This document shows positions 48,985-58,722 of a stretch of 64,000 bases of DNA, piece by piece. Origin of the DNA: Butyrivibrio sp. XPD2002 (GTDB lineage: Bacteria; Bacillota; Clostridia; Lachnospirales; Lachnospiraceae); assembly GCF_000423945.1 (NCBI RefSeq), contig NZ_AUIY01000005.1, forward strand, positions 168,515 to 232,514, written 5' to 3'. The notes under the pieces are model-generated. The model did no database searches, was not told where the DNA came from, and worked only from the letters and a program-made list of their open reading frames with translations. Every line of letters starts with the position of its first letter. Positions within the stretch are counted from its first letter, which is position 1. A program made the translations under genes and the position numbers.

Positions 48985-51900
48985 AAAAGTCCTTATACTT
49001 TTTTAATCCATTCTTTTCTAGTTGCTCTTCTATTTCTAAATTTGCTTTACAAGCAACAATAATCAAAGTATCTTCATAATTACTGAAATCTTTTGGTTTA
49101 ATTACTCTCTTCCCATTAATTATCATTCCTTCTTTAGTCTCAGAATTATCAAAAAAGTAATCCACTTGTAAAGTTCCATGTTGAGCAATTAAGCGTCTGC
49201 ACACTTTTCCAGTCCCCCAAAATGCAAGTTTATCCTTCCCAAGGTTGTGTTTTAGTCTCTCAATTTCCGACTCTACATTTCCCCTATCATCCTTACCAAT
49301 ATAAGCCAATCTCTGTTCCCAAAACTGTGTTACGTTTATACTATCAACAGCTCCATATAATTTATCTTCATAAAACGAGGCACAGAAAGCCTTAAGATCA
49401 TTCTTGGTAATCTTTTCTAAATAATCCTCAAATGGAAACAAAATATCATCAGTTCTAAAATCAATATAGTTTTCATATTCTGAAAAGAGTCTCCAAAATT
49501 CTCTATTAAATCTTAAAGCAGCTTCTTGCATCATTAAAAGGGGAAATAAATCCGTATATGATTTCTCATATTCCTCAAAAACGAGTTCAATATTATTATT
49601 GGTGTTTTTATATTGAATACAAGATGGGGCCTGCTCCGAGAAAAAGTATTCACGAATAACTCCTGATACTGGTGGTATAGTGTCCATTATGCTGATAATA
49701 TCAAATTGATTAGCACGCATAAAATGCATATGTTTATCAATATCAGTGTGGACAAATAAAGCCATAGGCTTATTTCCGGAAGCATCGGTGATTGCACTAT
49801 GTATTGCCGCGCTATATCCCATATCATAAATAAGATCATCTGAGCAAATATCTTTATAATATTTACGAATTACATTTTGAGATTTTGTGTGTTTATTCTT
49901 ACTATAGCAATTATCCAAGAAAAAACTAATAAAGTTATGATATTGGTCAATTGAACTGAATTTCTCATATGGATTCCATCCATTCGCTTTCAGATAATTA
50001 ACTCCTATCTTACGCGAACAAAAACTAAGTAATTCACAAATCATTAGTGGGGTATATTTACTATAGACAATTGGCAGATTATAAAAATCAGATTTATAGG
50101 CTACTATCATTGGTAACATTGCTTTTCTTGATGTATATCTATAATCAGTTACCACTTTATTCTTGCATATTGACATATATTCATCGTAAGCCTTCTTTAA
50201 CAGATATCCGTCTCTTGAAGTAAATACAACTCTCTTCTTTTTATAAGCTTTCAGAACTTTGTTCAATTTAATAATTTGAGCCACAATGTTCATTCCTAGA
50301 ACGTAATATCCCATAAAATATGGATCTGCCCCATATTTTGTGAGTGGATTAAATGGTCTAAATGGATTGTCAAAATAATAATTTGCTACCATTTGAATCA
50401 TGCAACCATACCCATTTATTCCGGCTCTATCTTTATCGATCAAAACATACTTTTCCATGGCATCCATGCAATTGGGTATATAAAAAGCATTCCACCCGCA
50501 CTGTATTGCCATATCATAATCACTGTAATAATTATCTCCAAAATGGATAATTTTACCTGGAGCCGTTGCTAATTGCCGAACTATTTCTTTATATAAACTT
50601 CCCGTACGTTTAAGCTTACCAGTTTTAGATGATACAAATATCCTTTCGTAATTTGTATAACCATTTTTTTGTAAAATATTTTCTACATCGTTTTCATCAA
50701 GATACATATCCGACGTAAAAATTACCTTTTTACCAATATCTAAAGCGTATGAATAAATTGAATAAACAAAGCGTCGTTTTAAATTATATTTCTGTTCCAA
50801 ACATATCTCCGCATTCCTTAGTGACAAGCACACTTCTTCAGGAATACGATATGTTACTGATATATAATGATATATATCATCCAAATTGATATCTTCCTTT
50901 TCTGATACTGCTCTACATCCATTCTCACCATCTATTCTCAATGTGTGAAAGCTACTGTTACAACGATATAATTTTTCAAACGTCTCATCCAAAAGATAAA
51001 ATAAATCACATGGATTATAAAATGGTCTTTTTACAGCGGTTTCAAAAATATCAAAGCTGACATATTCTTCTTTTCCGTTTAATAATCTGTTTTTTATTGT
51101 ACTTAATACATTGTCAAATTCTGCATGAACACTATAAAAATAGCTATCCCCAAAAGTTGAAGATAGCCCTCTGTCACCGCATAGAGTGTCTAAAATCTTC
51201 AGACATTCTTTACGATCTTTTTCTTCTACCATTTTTACTGAATTAAACCAAATTCGAGAATACATTTGTCTTACTCTATATATATGATCACTAATCCACT
51301 TCTCTCGTTCATCAAAGAACTCATCTAATTTATCAAATACGCAGGTAATATCCTGCACATTTTTAATATATTTTTGACAACTAAGATTTCCAACTCCAGT
51401 AGAAGAATCATTATGTTGACAATAATAATATACTGCATCCTGCTCAAACTCAGCACCCTGCGCATAGTAAATAAGAATTGATGAAAACAAGAAATCTTCA
51501 AGCATCACCAAATGCTTATCAACAGTTTTAAAAAAGGGCAAAGCTTTCATCCATAACTCTTTTTTATATAGTTTGTTCCAAATAGTATGCCATACGTATG
51601 CAGTACCCTCTTGCTTATAATATTCTTGTTTAAAATCATTTCCATATAAAGGAAACTTTTCAAAAACAGTATTCATAATAGGAAATACTGTATTTTTCCC
51701 TTCAGCACTAAACATTGCAGTATACGAATAAACAATATCCGCATCACTTTCTTCAATTTTACGCACCAAGCTCCTAAAAAAATCATTATCGATATAATCA
51801 TCTCCATCAACAAATGCTATGTAATCACCTGTTGCGTTCTCTACTCCTGTTATTCTAGCTTTAAATAAACCTTCGTTTTGCATTTTCTTAATATACTTAA

Positions 51901-52081
51901 TATCAAAATCGCATCCCTTTTCCAAATATTCTTGAATCAGTTTATCTTCATTTTGCACTGAGCCATCATTAATAATAATTAACTCGATATTTCTATAAGT
52001 CTGACTAAGTATGCTACTAATACATCTGGAAACGTACTTTTCAACATTATATATAGGAACAATTACTGAAATCTTTTTCAT
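48962..52081 (-). CDS. Glycosyltransferase - HAD-like - Rossmann fusion
   Basis: A 1039-residue protein. The N-terminal GT-A domain (KISVIVPIYNVEKYVSRCI, INDGSVQNE, FVDGDDYID) is followed at about 345-545 by a HAD-like domain (VSFDIFETAVKR, IFTSDMYLD, IIHFGDNYYSDYDMA). A large region with VVFTSRDGYLLKKAYDEY comes next, and then a C-terminal Rossmann-like domain (LAFWGTGKVCRRLIAQHG). The HAD motif I has Phe where phosphatases have their second Asp. The ATG at 52081 is preferred, with AAGG 6 bases away. Function of the HAD part is unknown. Confidence 0.8.
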   Translation of the reverse strand: MKKISVIVPIYNVEKYVSRCISSILSQTYRNIELIIINDGSVQNEDKLIQEYLEKGCDFDIKYIKKMQNEGLFKARITGVENATGDYIAFVDGDDYIDNDFFRSLVRKIEESDADIVYSYTAMFSAEGKNTVFPIMNTVFEKFPLYGNDFKQEYYKQEGTAYVWHTIWNKLYKKELWMKALPFFKTVDKHLVMLEDFLFSSILIYYAQGAEFEQDAVYYYCQHNDSSTGVGNLSCQKYIKNVQDITCVFDKLDEFFDEREKWISDHIYRVRQMYSRIWFNSVKMVEEKDRKECLKILDTLCGDRGLSSTFGDSYFYSVHAEFDNVLSTIKNRLLNGKEEYVSFDIFETAVKRPFYNPCDLFYLLDETFEKLYRCNSSFHTLRIDGENGCRAVSEKEDINLDDIYHYISVTYRIPEEVCLSLRNAEICLEQKYNLKRRFVYSIYSYALDIGKKVIFTSDMYLDENDVENILQKNGYTNYERIFVSSKTGKLKRTGSLYKEIVRQLATAPGKIIHFGDNYYSDYDMAIQCGWNAFYIPNCMDAMEKYVLIDKDRAGINGYGCMIQMVANYYFDNPFRPFNPLTKYGADPYFMGYYVLGMNIVAQIIKLNKVLKAYKKKRVVFTSRDGYLLKKAYDEYMSICKNKVVTDYRYTSRKAMLPMIVAYKSDFYNLPIVYSKYTPLMICELLSFCSRKIGVNYLKANGWNPYEKFSSIDQYHNFISFFLDNCYSKNKHTKSQNVIRKYYKDICSDDLIYDMGYSAAIHSAITDASGNKPMALFVHTDIDKHMHFMRANQFDIISIMDTIPPVSGVIREYFFSEQAPSCIQYKNTNNNIELVFEEYEKSYTDLFPLLMMQEAALRFNREFWRLFSEYENYIDFRTDDILFPFEDYLEKITKNDLKAFCASFYEDKLYGAVDSINVTQFWEQRLAYIGKDDRGNVESEIERLKHNLGKDKLAFWGTGKVCRRLIAQHGTLQVDYFFDNSETKEGMIINGKRVIKPKDFSNYEDTLIIVACKANLEIEEQLEKNGLKKYKDFFAYYDVF

Positions 52082-52120
52082 CATCAACCTTTCTTTATTG
52101 CAATAAGGTATATCTAATTA

Positions 52121-53575
52121 CTAATTTTGGAAAAAATAGTATATTCTTTCACAAACTTTACCATCAAAACCAGTTGTCATATAATCTCTATATACTTGCA
52201 TTTCCTCCTTTTGATAATCTTTACCATCACCTATCATTTTAATAAAATCGCCGATTTCTTGCATTCCAGTTGCTTTATACATAGCTTTATACCATGCTTG
52301 TTCCTCATAATCGCCATCTTCTGTACCTCGTAATATGCATAAAATAGGCTTATTATAAAACAAATAATTGAGATTTAAAGACACTTCAAGATTAGAAATC
52401 AAAGCATCTGAAATAGAGCAACTCGCATAATAATTCGGCAACATATCAATAATAACTGAATATTCTTCCTCATATTTCATTATCTCATCAATGTAATTCT
52501 CTCTCTTTAACGTAAGTGGATGAGGTCTCCATATCATAACCCTTTCCGGATTCTCCGCGGTAAAGAATTTAAATAACGGTCTTGGATCAATGACTGTAGA
52601 TAAAAAAACGGTTTTCCCTTTACACCTTTCTTTCCAATTATCTGGCAGTTCAACATCCTCGTTAATCGATTCATACAAATTATCTAATCTAGGATACCCA
52701 AATCTCAAAACTTTTTTCTGCCATAATTCATTATTCTTACATATCCAATCACAAAAATATTCACTCCCTATATAATAATCAATACTACGTAATACCTGTT
52801 CATTATAACTTGAATTTTTAGTTTCCTTTTTCGACATTCCTGAATGATATAAATGTGTTCTAATTGGTGTCACCTGTATCAGTACATTTTTACGATCAGG
52901 CCCAAAATCCATCCCAAATGGAATGTAATGATGATCATATCCCAAACCGAAGCACAATTTAATTTCACACTTCTCCAATATATGATTCGATTTAAAAATA
53001 CAAATAATATCTTTTTTCTTCAGATCGTTGATTATTCTAATAATACGTCTTAAATTATCCACTCCCGCAAACGACCATTCTAATGAGTCCTTTTCAGGGA
53101 AAACCATAATACACCTGCTACCTCTTTGGTGAAATATCTCAACCAATTTTGAATTACTATAATAAAAATACGAATATGATGACCAAAAGAACCCTGCATC
53201 AAATAAACAATCGTCAATATTCTGCGAAGATAACAATTCATTTAGCTCATCCCATTCCAATGAATTATAAAATACAGCCTCTTGATAACCTGTCACATAT
53301 ACATTTGCATGTTTTTTTATTTTTTCAGATATTTCAGCAATTATCTCATTCTGCATCTGTATGTTTCCGATTGCAACTAATACACACTCTATGTTGTTCT
53401 CCAAAACATATTTAATTAAATCTTTATCAGAATAGATGGTATACCCACTTATTTGCTTTCCAAGTTTTTGGACATCACGATCAAAAAAGGCATAAACATC
53501 AAAAACCTTTCTTAGTTCAGTATAGTCGATATTTTCTGCAATTAATCCAGCACCGTATATAACAGTCCTTCTCAT
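52121..53575 (-). CDS. CDP-glycerol glycerophosphotransferase-like protein with N-terminal Rossmann-like domain
   Basis: A 484-residue protein. The N-terminal 100 residues are the cluster's Rossmann-like domain (RTVIYGAGLIAENIDYTELR). The rest resembles the GT-B-fold CDP-glycerol glycerophosphotransferases: KKVLRFGYPRLDNLYE, GKTVFLSTVIDPRPLF, VMIWRPHPLT and SCSISDALISNLEVSLNLNYLFYNKP. Resemblance is moderate. GGAG precedes the ATG. Directly upstream lies the phosphoramidate kinase-like gene, so this is one candidate for the enzyme that attaches the phosphoramidate or a phospho-alcohol. Confidence 0.7.
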   Translation of the reverse strand: MRRTVIYGAGLIAENIDYTELRKVFDVYAFFDRDVQKLGKQISGYTIYSDKDLIKYVLENNIECVLVAIGNIQMQNEIIAEISEKIKKHANVYVTGYQEAVFYNSLEWDELNELLSSQNIDDCLFDAGFFWSSYSYFYYSNSKLVEIFHQRGSRCIMVFPEKDSLEWSFAGVDNLRRIIRIINDLKKKDIICIFKSNHILEKCEIKLCFGLGYDHHYIPFGMDFGPDRKNVLIQVTPIRTHLYHSGMSKKETKNSSYNEQVLRSIDYYIGSEYFCDWICKNNELWQKKVLRFGYPRLDNLYESINEDVELPDNWKERCKGKTVFLSTVIDPRPLFKFFTAENPERVMIWRPHPLTLKRENYIDEIMKYEEEYSVIIDMLPNYYASCSISDALISNLEVSLNLNYLFYNKPILCILRGTEDGDYEEQAWYKAMYKATGMQEIGDFIKMIGDGKDYQKEEMQVYRDYMTTGFDGKVCERIYYFFQN

Positions 53576-53578
53576 TAA

Positions 53579-53680
53579 TCACTCCTTCAAATTTGAAATG
53601 TCATAATGCTCCTTGTAATCATTTTTTGCATACAAGGACTGAAATGGCATTACCTTATGATCAAATGTTGCGCAATATCT
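53579..53680 (-). pseudogene. Possible C-terminal gene fragment
   Basis: A short open frame after a TAG ends FDHKVMPFQSLYAKNDYKEH... and stops exactly where the ribosome binding site of the next gene lies (AAG GAG TGA). That is how the real gene ends in this cluster are placed. Codons look authentic, but it has only 33 residues, overlaps the end of the kinase gene, and matches nothing I know. It could be a remnant of a deleted gene. Confidence 0.3.
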
Positions 53681-54182
53681 CTAATACCATTTCTGTAGGT
53701 TTTTTGAGACCATCATTATCTAATATCAAGTCCGGAGATTTTGGTTCCTCAAATATGAAATCCACCCCAGCGACAGTAGTATCTTCCTCAGAGGAACTAC
53801 CACTATATAACCCCTTTTGATCACGATCTTTTAATATTTCTAATGGAACACGTATATAGATTTCTTTATAATTTCTAATATTTTCTCTATTCCATTCTCT
53901 TATACTATCAAACATTGAAATCGTGCATATAACAACATTTATACCTTGATCAGACAAGAGCTTACATAATTTAGAGTAGCGCATTGCACACTTTTTTCTG
54001 TCCTCTTTAGAATAGCCCAGATCATCTCCAAATACCTTTCTTAATGTATCCCCATCAAAAAAAACACTATTTAGATGTTCCTCATGATATGTTTCATAAA
54101 ACAAACTACCAATAGTAGTCTTACCCGCACCAGCCAGACCTGTTATCCAATATACCATTCCCTTTTGTTTAGTATTCTCCAC
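53661..54182 (-). CDS. APS-kinase-like protein, predicted cytidine diphosphoramidate kinase
   Basis: A 173-residue protein with the P-loop GLAGAGKT (residues 15-22) and the APS-kinase motif FFDGDTLRKVFGDDLGYSKEDR (about 41-62). By sequence alone it would be called adenylylsulfate kinase, but its neighbours match Cj1416-Cj1419, and Cj1415 of C. jejuni, an APS-kinase homologue, phosphorylates CDP-phosphoramidate. No ATP sulfurylase or other sulfate gene is present. It starts at GTG, directly abutting the TAA of the preceding gene. Confidence 0.82.
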   Translation of the reverse strand: MENTKQKGMVYWITGLAGAGKTTIGSLFYETYHEEHLNSVFFDGDTLRKVFGDDLGYSKEDRKKCAMRYSKLCKLLSDQGINVVICTISMFDSIREWNRENIRNYKEIYIRVPLEILKDRDQKGLYSGSSSEEDTTVAGVDFIFEEPKSPDLILDNDGLKKPTEMVLEILRNI

Positions 54183-54962
54183 TTAAATAATCCCTTCTTC
54201 AGCAAGCTTTAAATCATCCTTATCATCCACTTCATACCATCCCCTATCAATATGAAGAGCTTTAAGTTTCTTGCCTTCATCTATCATCCCTTGAAGCAAA
54301 TCTGTCATATACATTTTTCTATAGTTTCGCTTTGTTCTCCAAAGTGATTCGCCTACCTCAGATCTTCTGGATGCTTCTTCAACTATTTCAAGCATATCTT
54401 TAATCCCTTTGCCAACAAATCTCATAAGTCCTATATACTGTGCCATTACATCTTTTAAATCAGTAGTCTTTTGTCCGATCTCTGTTAGATAATCACCGGC
54501 ATCATACTTTAATGTCTCCGCATCATCTAGTGGATTATCACATCTAGCTGCCCAGTATGAATACCACCCATCATCAACTACAACTCCAATATCCCCTCTA
54601 TACTGTAGCACTTCGGCTAATACATGCTTCTCATATATAATATCTCCATAAGATATTAAAATATCTTCTGCCTTTTCAATTACGTTTTTAGCACACATAA
54701 GTGAATAAACCATATTTGTATTTTCATATTCATCGTTTTTTACTAATGTTATCTTCGTATCTTTTAATTCATCAATCAAAGTATCAGCTTTATATCCGCA
54801 TACAATGATTGTATCTTCTTCCTTAATACCACAATTTCTCATAACATCCAATTGCCTTCTGATAATACTTTTCTTACCTACTTCAACCATACATTTGGGT
54901 TTATCATCAGTTAGTGGTCTTAATCTTGTACCTTGACCTGCAGCCAAAATAATTGTTTTCAT
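54183..54962 (-). CDS. Nucleotidyltransferase, predicted CTP:phosphoglutamine cytidylyltransferase
   Basis: A 259-residue enzyme with LAAGQGTRLRPLTDDKPKCMVEV, a GDIIYE metal-site segment, and the RCDNPLDDAETLKYD and DRGWYEVDDKDDL motifs. These occur in Cj1416 and in LicC-type phosphocholine cytidylyltransferases. Its position next to the amidotransferase and the kinase favours the Cj1416 role: activating L-glutamine phosphate with CTP. It follows the amidotransferase after 19 bases. Confidence 0.85.
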   Translation of the reverse strand: MKTIILAAGQGTRLRPLTDDKPKCMVEVGKKSIIRRQLDVMRNCGIKEEDTIIVCGYKADTLIDELKDTKITLVKNDEYENTNMVYSLMCAKNVIEKAEDILISYGDIIYEKHVLAEVLQYRGDIGVVVDDGWYSYWAARCDNPLDDAETLKYDAGDYLTEIGQKTTDLKDVMAQYIGLMRFVGKGIKDMLEIVEEASRRSEVGESLWRTKRNYRKMYMTDLLQGMIDEGKKLKALHIDRGWYEVDDKDDLKLAEEGII

Positions 54963-54981
54963 ACCTTTATAATCTCCTTCG

Positions 54982-55590
54982 CTATTTAAATAAACATCTA
55001 AGCATTTCTATATCACTCTCTTCAAATGGTATATTTCTTTCTGGATGCCACATCGTTCCCACAATATTAGCATCTTTCACTTTTATTGCTTCCACAATCT
55101 TATCATCAGAAACTGCCACAACATTAACTCCGTTACGCATACATTCATCTATATCTGTGCATGCATAATTATGATAACTATTTACAATACGATTACCTAT
55201 TTCACCAGATACATTATGTTTAACAGCCACATGACCAGATATCTTATTTAATGAGCATTTATAATAATCTAGAATAAATTGCATACCTCTACAGAAACCA
55301 TAAACTGGAATACTATTATTTAGAGCGAAATCCACAAGTCTTTTCTCAGTCTCATCACGCTCTATTGTATCTCCCCCATATTTTGCGAGATTACTCCCTC
55401 CGGAAAGGATTATTCCTATCGGTTTCACTTCATGTAAATAATCTTCAACAAGTTCTGGAAGATTTGGAATAGGTATTGGACAATATCCACACTTCAAAAT
55501 AAAATTTGCAATATTTTGATCCGCACAATCTCTCCGCTCATTATAAGATTCAATAATCTCAACTCTCTGCGTAAAAATCACTTTTTTCAT
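54982..55590 (-). CDS. Class I glutamine amidotransferase-like hydrolase, predicted gamma-glutamyl-CDP-amidate hydrolase
   Basis: A 202-residue enzyme with the triad Cys100 (in VYGFCRGMQ), His182 and Glu184 (in GTMWHPERN), plus the LSGGSN loop. It resembles peptidase C26/PuuD-type hydrolases. In C. jejuni Cj1417 releases CDP-phosphoramidate and glutamate from the cytidylylated glutamine phosphate. The gene order here supports that role. GGGTG is a weak ribosome binding site. Confidence 0.85.
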   Translation of the reverse strand: MKKVIFTQRVEIIESYNERRDCADQNIANFILKCGYCPIPIPNLPELVEDYLHEVKPIGIILSGGSNLAKYGGDTIERDETEKRLVDFALNNSIPVYGFCRGMQFILDYYKCSLNKISGHVAVKHNVSGEIGNRIVNSYHNYACTDIDECMRNGVNVVAVSDDKIVEAIKVKDANIVGTMWHPERNIPFEESDIEMLRCLFK

Positions 55591-55610
55591 TATTCACCCA
55601 TCATTCTCAA

Positions 55611-56372
55611 TTAACATACTTGAGCTGTCCATGCTCTTGATTTATAAGGCACTGCTATCTCTTTCATACCAGTTAACATTTTATCTATATTATTTAAGAT
55701 CATTTCAAACCGCTCGGGTCCTGCCTGGGATTGAATATCATTTACCGATCTCCATATATTGATGTACCGTTCCTTAGACATGATTTCTTCATGCTCAGCT
55801 TCCATAAAAACTATATTTTTAAAGTTTCCACCTAACTTATTTTTGATAATCTCCGTCGTAACAGAAGCCCCTGATGATACTCTCTTCAATTCAGGTACAA
55901 TCCGATGGATCATTTCTTCTATATCGACAAACAGCTCATTCCTCTGAACATCTCTTGGATTCCAAATAGCAGTAAAATAACCATTGGCTTTTAATACTCG
56001 CTTAAATTCTATAGATGCCTTCGTTGCATCAGCCCAATGAAATGAAGATCCCATCAATAACCAATTGACTGAATGTTCATCTAATCCCGTAGCCTCCGCT
56101 GCCCCCTTTTTCCATTGAAATTCAGGGATTTTAGAAAAGATTTTTATTCCTTCATTTCTCATCGCATCGTTAGGTTCAACCGCATATCCTCGCATTCCAA
56201 TTTCATATAAGTTACTTGTTAACTTGCCAGTACCGGCACCTACATCAGCAACAACTATATCATCTCCAAATTCCACCATAACTCTATTACTTACATAGCG
56301 TAAAAGTTCTTTTGAATAACCAGGTCTGTCCACATAGTATTTAGCTAATTCTGTAAAATCACCTTGCTTCAT
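55611..56372 (-). CDS. SAM-dependent methyltransferase, predicted phosphoramidate O-methylation
   Basis: A 253-residue class I methyltransferase with motif I VVADVGAGTGKLTSNLYEIG (from residue 40) and the following GYAVEPNDAMRNEG and SSFHWADATKAS motifs, as in Methyltransf_11-type enzymes. Its gene overlaps the last 14 bases of the glutamine-kinase gene, and AAGGAGA sits inside that gene's final codons. Cj1419/Cj1420 are methyltransferases of the O-methyl phosphoramidate pathway in C. jejuni; I infer the same for this one. Confidence 0.8.
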   Translation of the reverse strand: MKQGDFTELAKYYVDRPGYSKELLRYVSNRVMVEFGDDIVVADVGAGTGKLTSNLYEIGMRGYAVEPNDAMRNEGIKIFSKIPEFQWKKGAAEATGLDEHSVNWLLMGSSFHWADATKASIEFKRVLKANGYFTAIWNPRDVQRNELFVDIEEMIHRIVPELKRVSSGASVTTEIIKNKLGGNFKNIVFMEAEHEEIMSKERYINIWRSVNDIQSQAGPERFEMILNNIDKMLTGMKEIAVPYKSRAWTAQVC

Positions 56373-58722
56373 TTTTATCTCTCCTTATTATTTGTATGTT
56401 TTTCTCAAGTGCATTTAACGCAACAATACTTGCCTGTTTTAATCTAAAAAATGACTTTTCTCCTACCCCTACGGCAGCTGGTATTTCCAATTCACCAGCA
56501 CGTATTGCCATATGAGAATTAGCTCCCCCATACATAGTGATAAATCCTTTAATATCATGTGAAAAGATCCAATCATAACCAGGATCAGCACTTTTTATTA
56601 ATACTATTCTTCCTTCTATATCCGAATTAATATCATCATCTAGGCACACCACCTCAGCACAAGCTTTTTTTGTAGTTATATAATTTGGTTCTGTATCTGG
56701 ATATTCGAATTGCCAAATATCAATATTTGACGTCACTACTGGTGGTAGGGTAATCTGCTTAGTAACATCATAATAAGCTCTGCCCTCCTCAATATATTTA
56801 TGTATTATTTCCTTAGCATTTTTAGTAGAAGAATATAGTTCCTGAATCACATGAATATTTGCATAAGACATCTCTTCCTCAGATATTCCATACTCTTTCC
56901 CAACATGTTTTAAAATTCGAAGTGCCTCTGAAACATTTCTCGTAAATACAAATTTTCCAAATTCTCGTCCTTCAATAACACATTTAATAAATTCCAATAA
57001 TTCAATTACATCTGTCGAAAGCCCACTTTCTTGCAATCTCTTCCTCAGTTCTTTCATTTGGGAAAGTGATAGCTTAAACATCTTTCTATCATGTTTTTGC
57101 TCTTTTTCATGAATCCAATCGAAATACATGTCAGGGGCTTCATCATATCTTTTTGAAGATATGTCATATGTACCTGGTCGAAGATGCCCATATTTTTTTA
57201 AAAATCCCTCCTTTGAGAGCATTATAAAATCATCATTCATACGAGAACTAACTGTATTAACACTATTCATAAATGCTGAGTACTCATCTTCTGATATAAT
57301 TCCCACAGATACCATTGACTTTAGAATCTGCACAGCAATGAATGCACCTCTCGCCAATCCAGCAAATGGAAGCGTTCCATATCTTTTACAATCTTCAAGA
57401 AGCCAATAAATTCTATCAATATCATTCAAATTGCTATCCATTAGCTCATAATATCTTTTCTCCAATATTTCAATCTTCTTTTCATCTTTTCTCCATAATC
57501 CACGCTCGAAATCTGTAATATTCTTTGTCACGAGACATAGTGAATCCACAATCTGCGAAAGCTCATCTTTAGAAAATCCATATTCTCTTAGTACTTTTAT
57601 GCGTTCCTCGAGGTCAAATGTATAACATGAAAAAACTATATCAAACTCCGCTTTATCATGTGCTTTAGGATTCTTTTTTAGTAAATCGATATAATAATTT
57701 ACTAATTTCTCGCTTAAACTATCGCTCAATGTAGCTGGTATAAAAGAGTTAAAACTTACCCTTACATCGATGTAGGGGCATCCTCCAAAGTCAACCAATA
57801 AAGGAAAACTTCTCAAGTTTCTATAACCATAATTGTCTCTTTGATACGCCCAAACATTATCAGTGATAAGTTCTCTATATAAAGACAAAGCAAGAGGCTT
57901 AGGTCTTATGCCTATCATTTCTGCTGGATTCCAATCAGTCATTACACTATATATCGTGTTTTTACCACACAAAAACGGTCTTTTCTTCTGAGCATTATTT
58001 ATATATTCTGAAATCCTTTCTAGTTCCTTTTTTTGTAATTCGCTATTTGATAATTTATTCCTCATAACCAAGGGTCTAACTTGCAAAATATATAGATTTT
58101 CATTTTTATCAAATGCAAATTCAACGTCAAGATTATTTTCCTCAAATAATCCCTCAAGTTCTGCAAGACATGAGCACAATTTACTTAGCCTTTTGTTCTG
58201 TGTATCATCTGAGTATGCACAAATATTATTAAAATTTTTGCTTTTATGAAAATAGAATAAGTGGTTTTCATTCCCATCCCCAGACGTCACGCTTTCGGTA
58301 GAACCTGTTGTATCATAATTTACAACATAGTAATCCCCTCCTGTATTAGGATCTAACGTAAAAGCAACCCCACACATAACTGGAGAATTCAGCATAGTCT
58401 GTACTAACACTTGATCCGAATAATCAGTACGATTGTACGAACCTATTACTTTTTCAATCGCATTATGAAGGTCATCTATATTCAATTTCACATTGGGAAT
58501 TGAGAGAAATCTGCCAGCATTACTATTTTCAGAAGTATCTTCATCATGACAACTTGATCGAATAATTACAGTAGAATTAAATTCATTCATAATATTATCC
58601 ATAATGCATTTACTATCTTGTAGCCATTCTTTAACAGTAAAAGATACTTGAGGAAATATTTTGGCATTATGAATAATGCCTTCTAGCATCTTTAGAGTAT
58701 CAGCTTTAGACCCATGTATCAT
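56359..58722 (-). CDS. PEP-synthase-fold kinase, predicted L-glutamine kinase
   Basis: A 787-residue protein with an N-terminal ATP-binding domain (HGSKADTLKML, VIIRSSCHDEDTSENSNAGRF, VLVQTML) and a C-terminal phosphohistidine domain with TMYGGANSHMAIRAGELEIPAAVGVG (His at residue 737). PEP synthase itself has an extra PEP-binding domain that seems absent. Cj1418 of C. jejuni, of this fold, phosphorylates the amide of L-glutamine as the first step of phosphoramidate synthesis. I prefer the ATG at 58722 (AGGGGG about 10 bases upstream); the frame extends to 58791. Confidence 0.85.
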   Translation of the reverse strand: MIHGSKADTLKMLEGIIHNAKIFPQVSFTVKEWLQDSKCIMDNIMNEFNSTVIIRSSCHDEDTSENSNAGRFLSIPNVKLNIDDLHNAIEKVIGSYNRTDYSDQVLVQTMLNSPVMCGVAFTLDPNTGGDYYVVNYDTTGSTESVTSGDGNENHLFYFHKSKNFNNICAYSDDTQNKRLSKLCSCLAELEGLFEENNLDVEFAFDKNENLYILQVRPLVMRNKLSNSELQKKELERISEYINNAQKKRPFLCGKNTIYSVMTDWNPAEMIGIRPKPLALSLYRELITDNVWAYQRDNYGYRNLRSFPLLVDFGGCPYIDVRVSFNSFIPATLSDSLSEKLVNYYIDLLKKNPKAHDKAEFDIVFSCYTFDLEERIKVLREYGFSKDELSQIVDSLCLVTKNITDFERGLWRKDEKKIEILEKRYYELMDSNLNDIDRIYWLLEDCKRYGTLPFAGLARGAFIAVQILKSMVSVGIISEDEYSAFMNSVNTVSSRMNDDFIMLSKEGFLKKYGHLRPGTYDISSKRYDEAPDMYFDWIHEKEQKHDRKMFKLSLSQMKELRKRLQESGLSTDVIELLEFIKCVIEGREFGKFVFTRNVSEALRILKHVGKEYGISEEEMSYANIHVIQELYSSTKNAKEIIHKYIEEGRAYYDVTKQITLPPVVTSNIDIWQFEYPDTEPNYITTKKACAEVVCLDDDINSDIEGRIVLIKSADPGYDWIFSHDIKGFITMYGGANSHMAIRAGELEIPAAVGVGEKSFFRLKQASIVALNALEKNIQIIRRDKNEAR

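Noticed and set aside
53661..54182. Adenylylsulfate kinase for sulfate assimilation (cysC)
   Set aside because: No ATP sulfurylase, PAPS reductase or sulfotransferase is near, and the four upstream genes match the other phosphoramidate enzymes. The APS-kinase fold is explained by the Cj1415 role.
54183..54962. Phosphocholine cytidylyltransferase (LicC) working with the LicD proteins
   Set aside because: Family motifs alone do not exclude it, and LicD is in the cluster, but no choline kinase or transporter (LicA/LicB) is visible and the gene lies inside the phosphoramidate set.
56359..58722. Phosphoenolpyruvate synthase or pyruvate phosphate dikinase
   Set aside because: It has the ATP-binding and phosphohistidine domains, but no recognisable C-terminal PEP/pyruvate barrel; the phosphohistidine domain ends the protein. 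Context favours a glutamine kinase.
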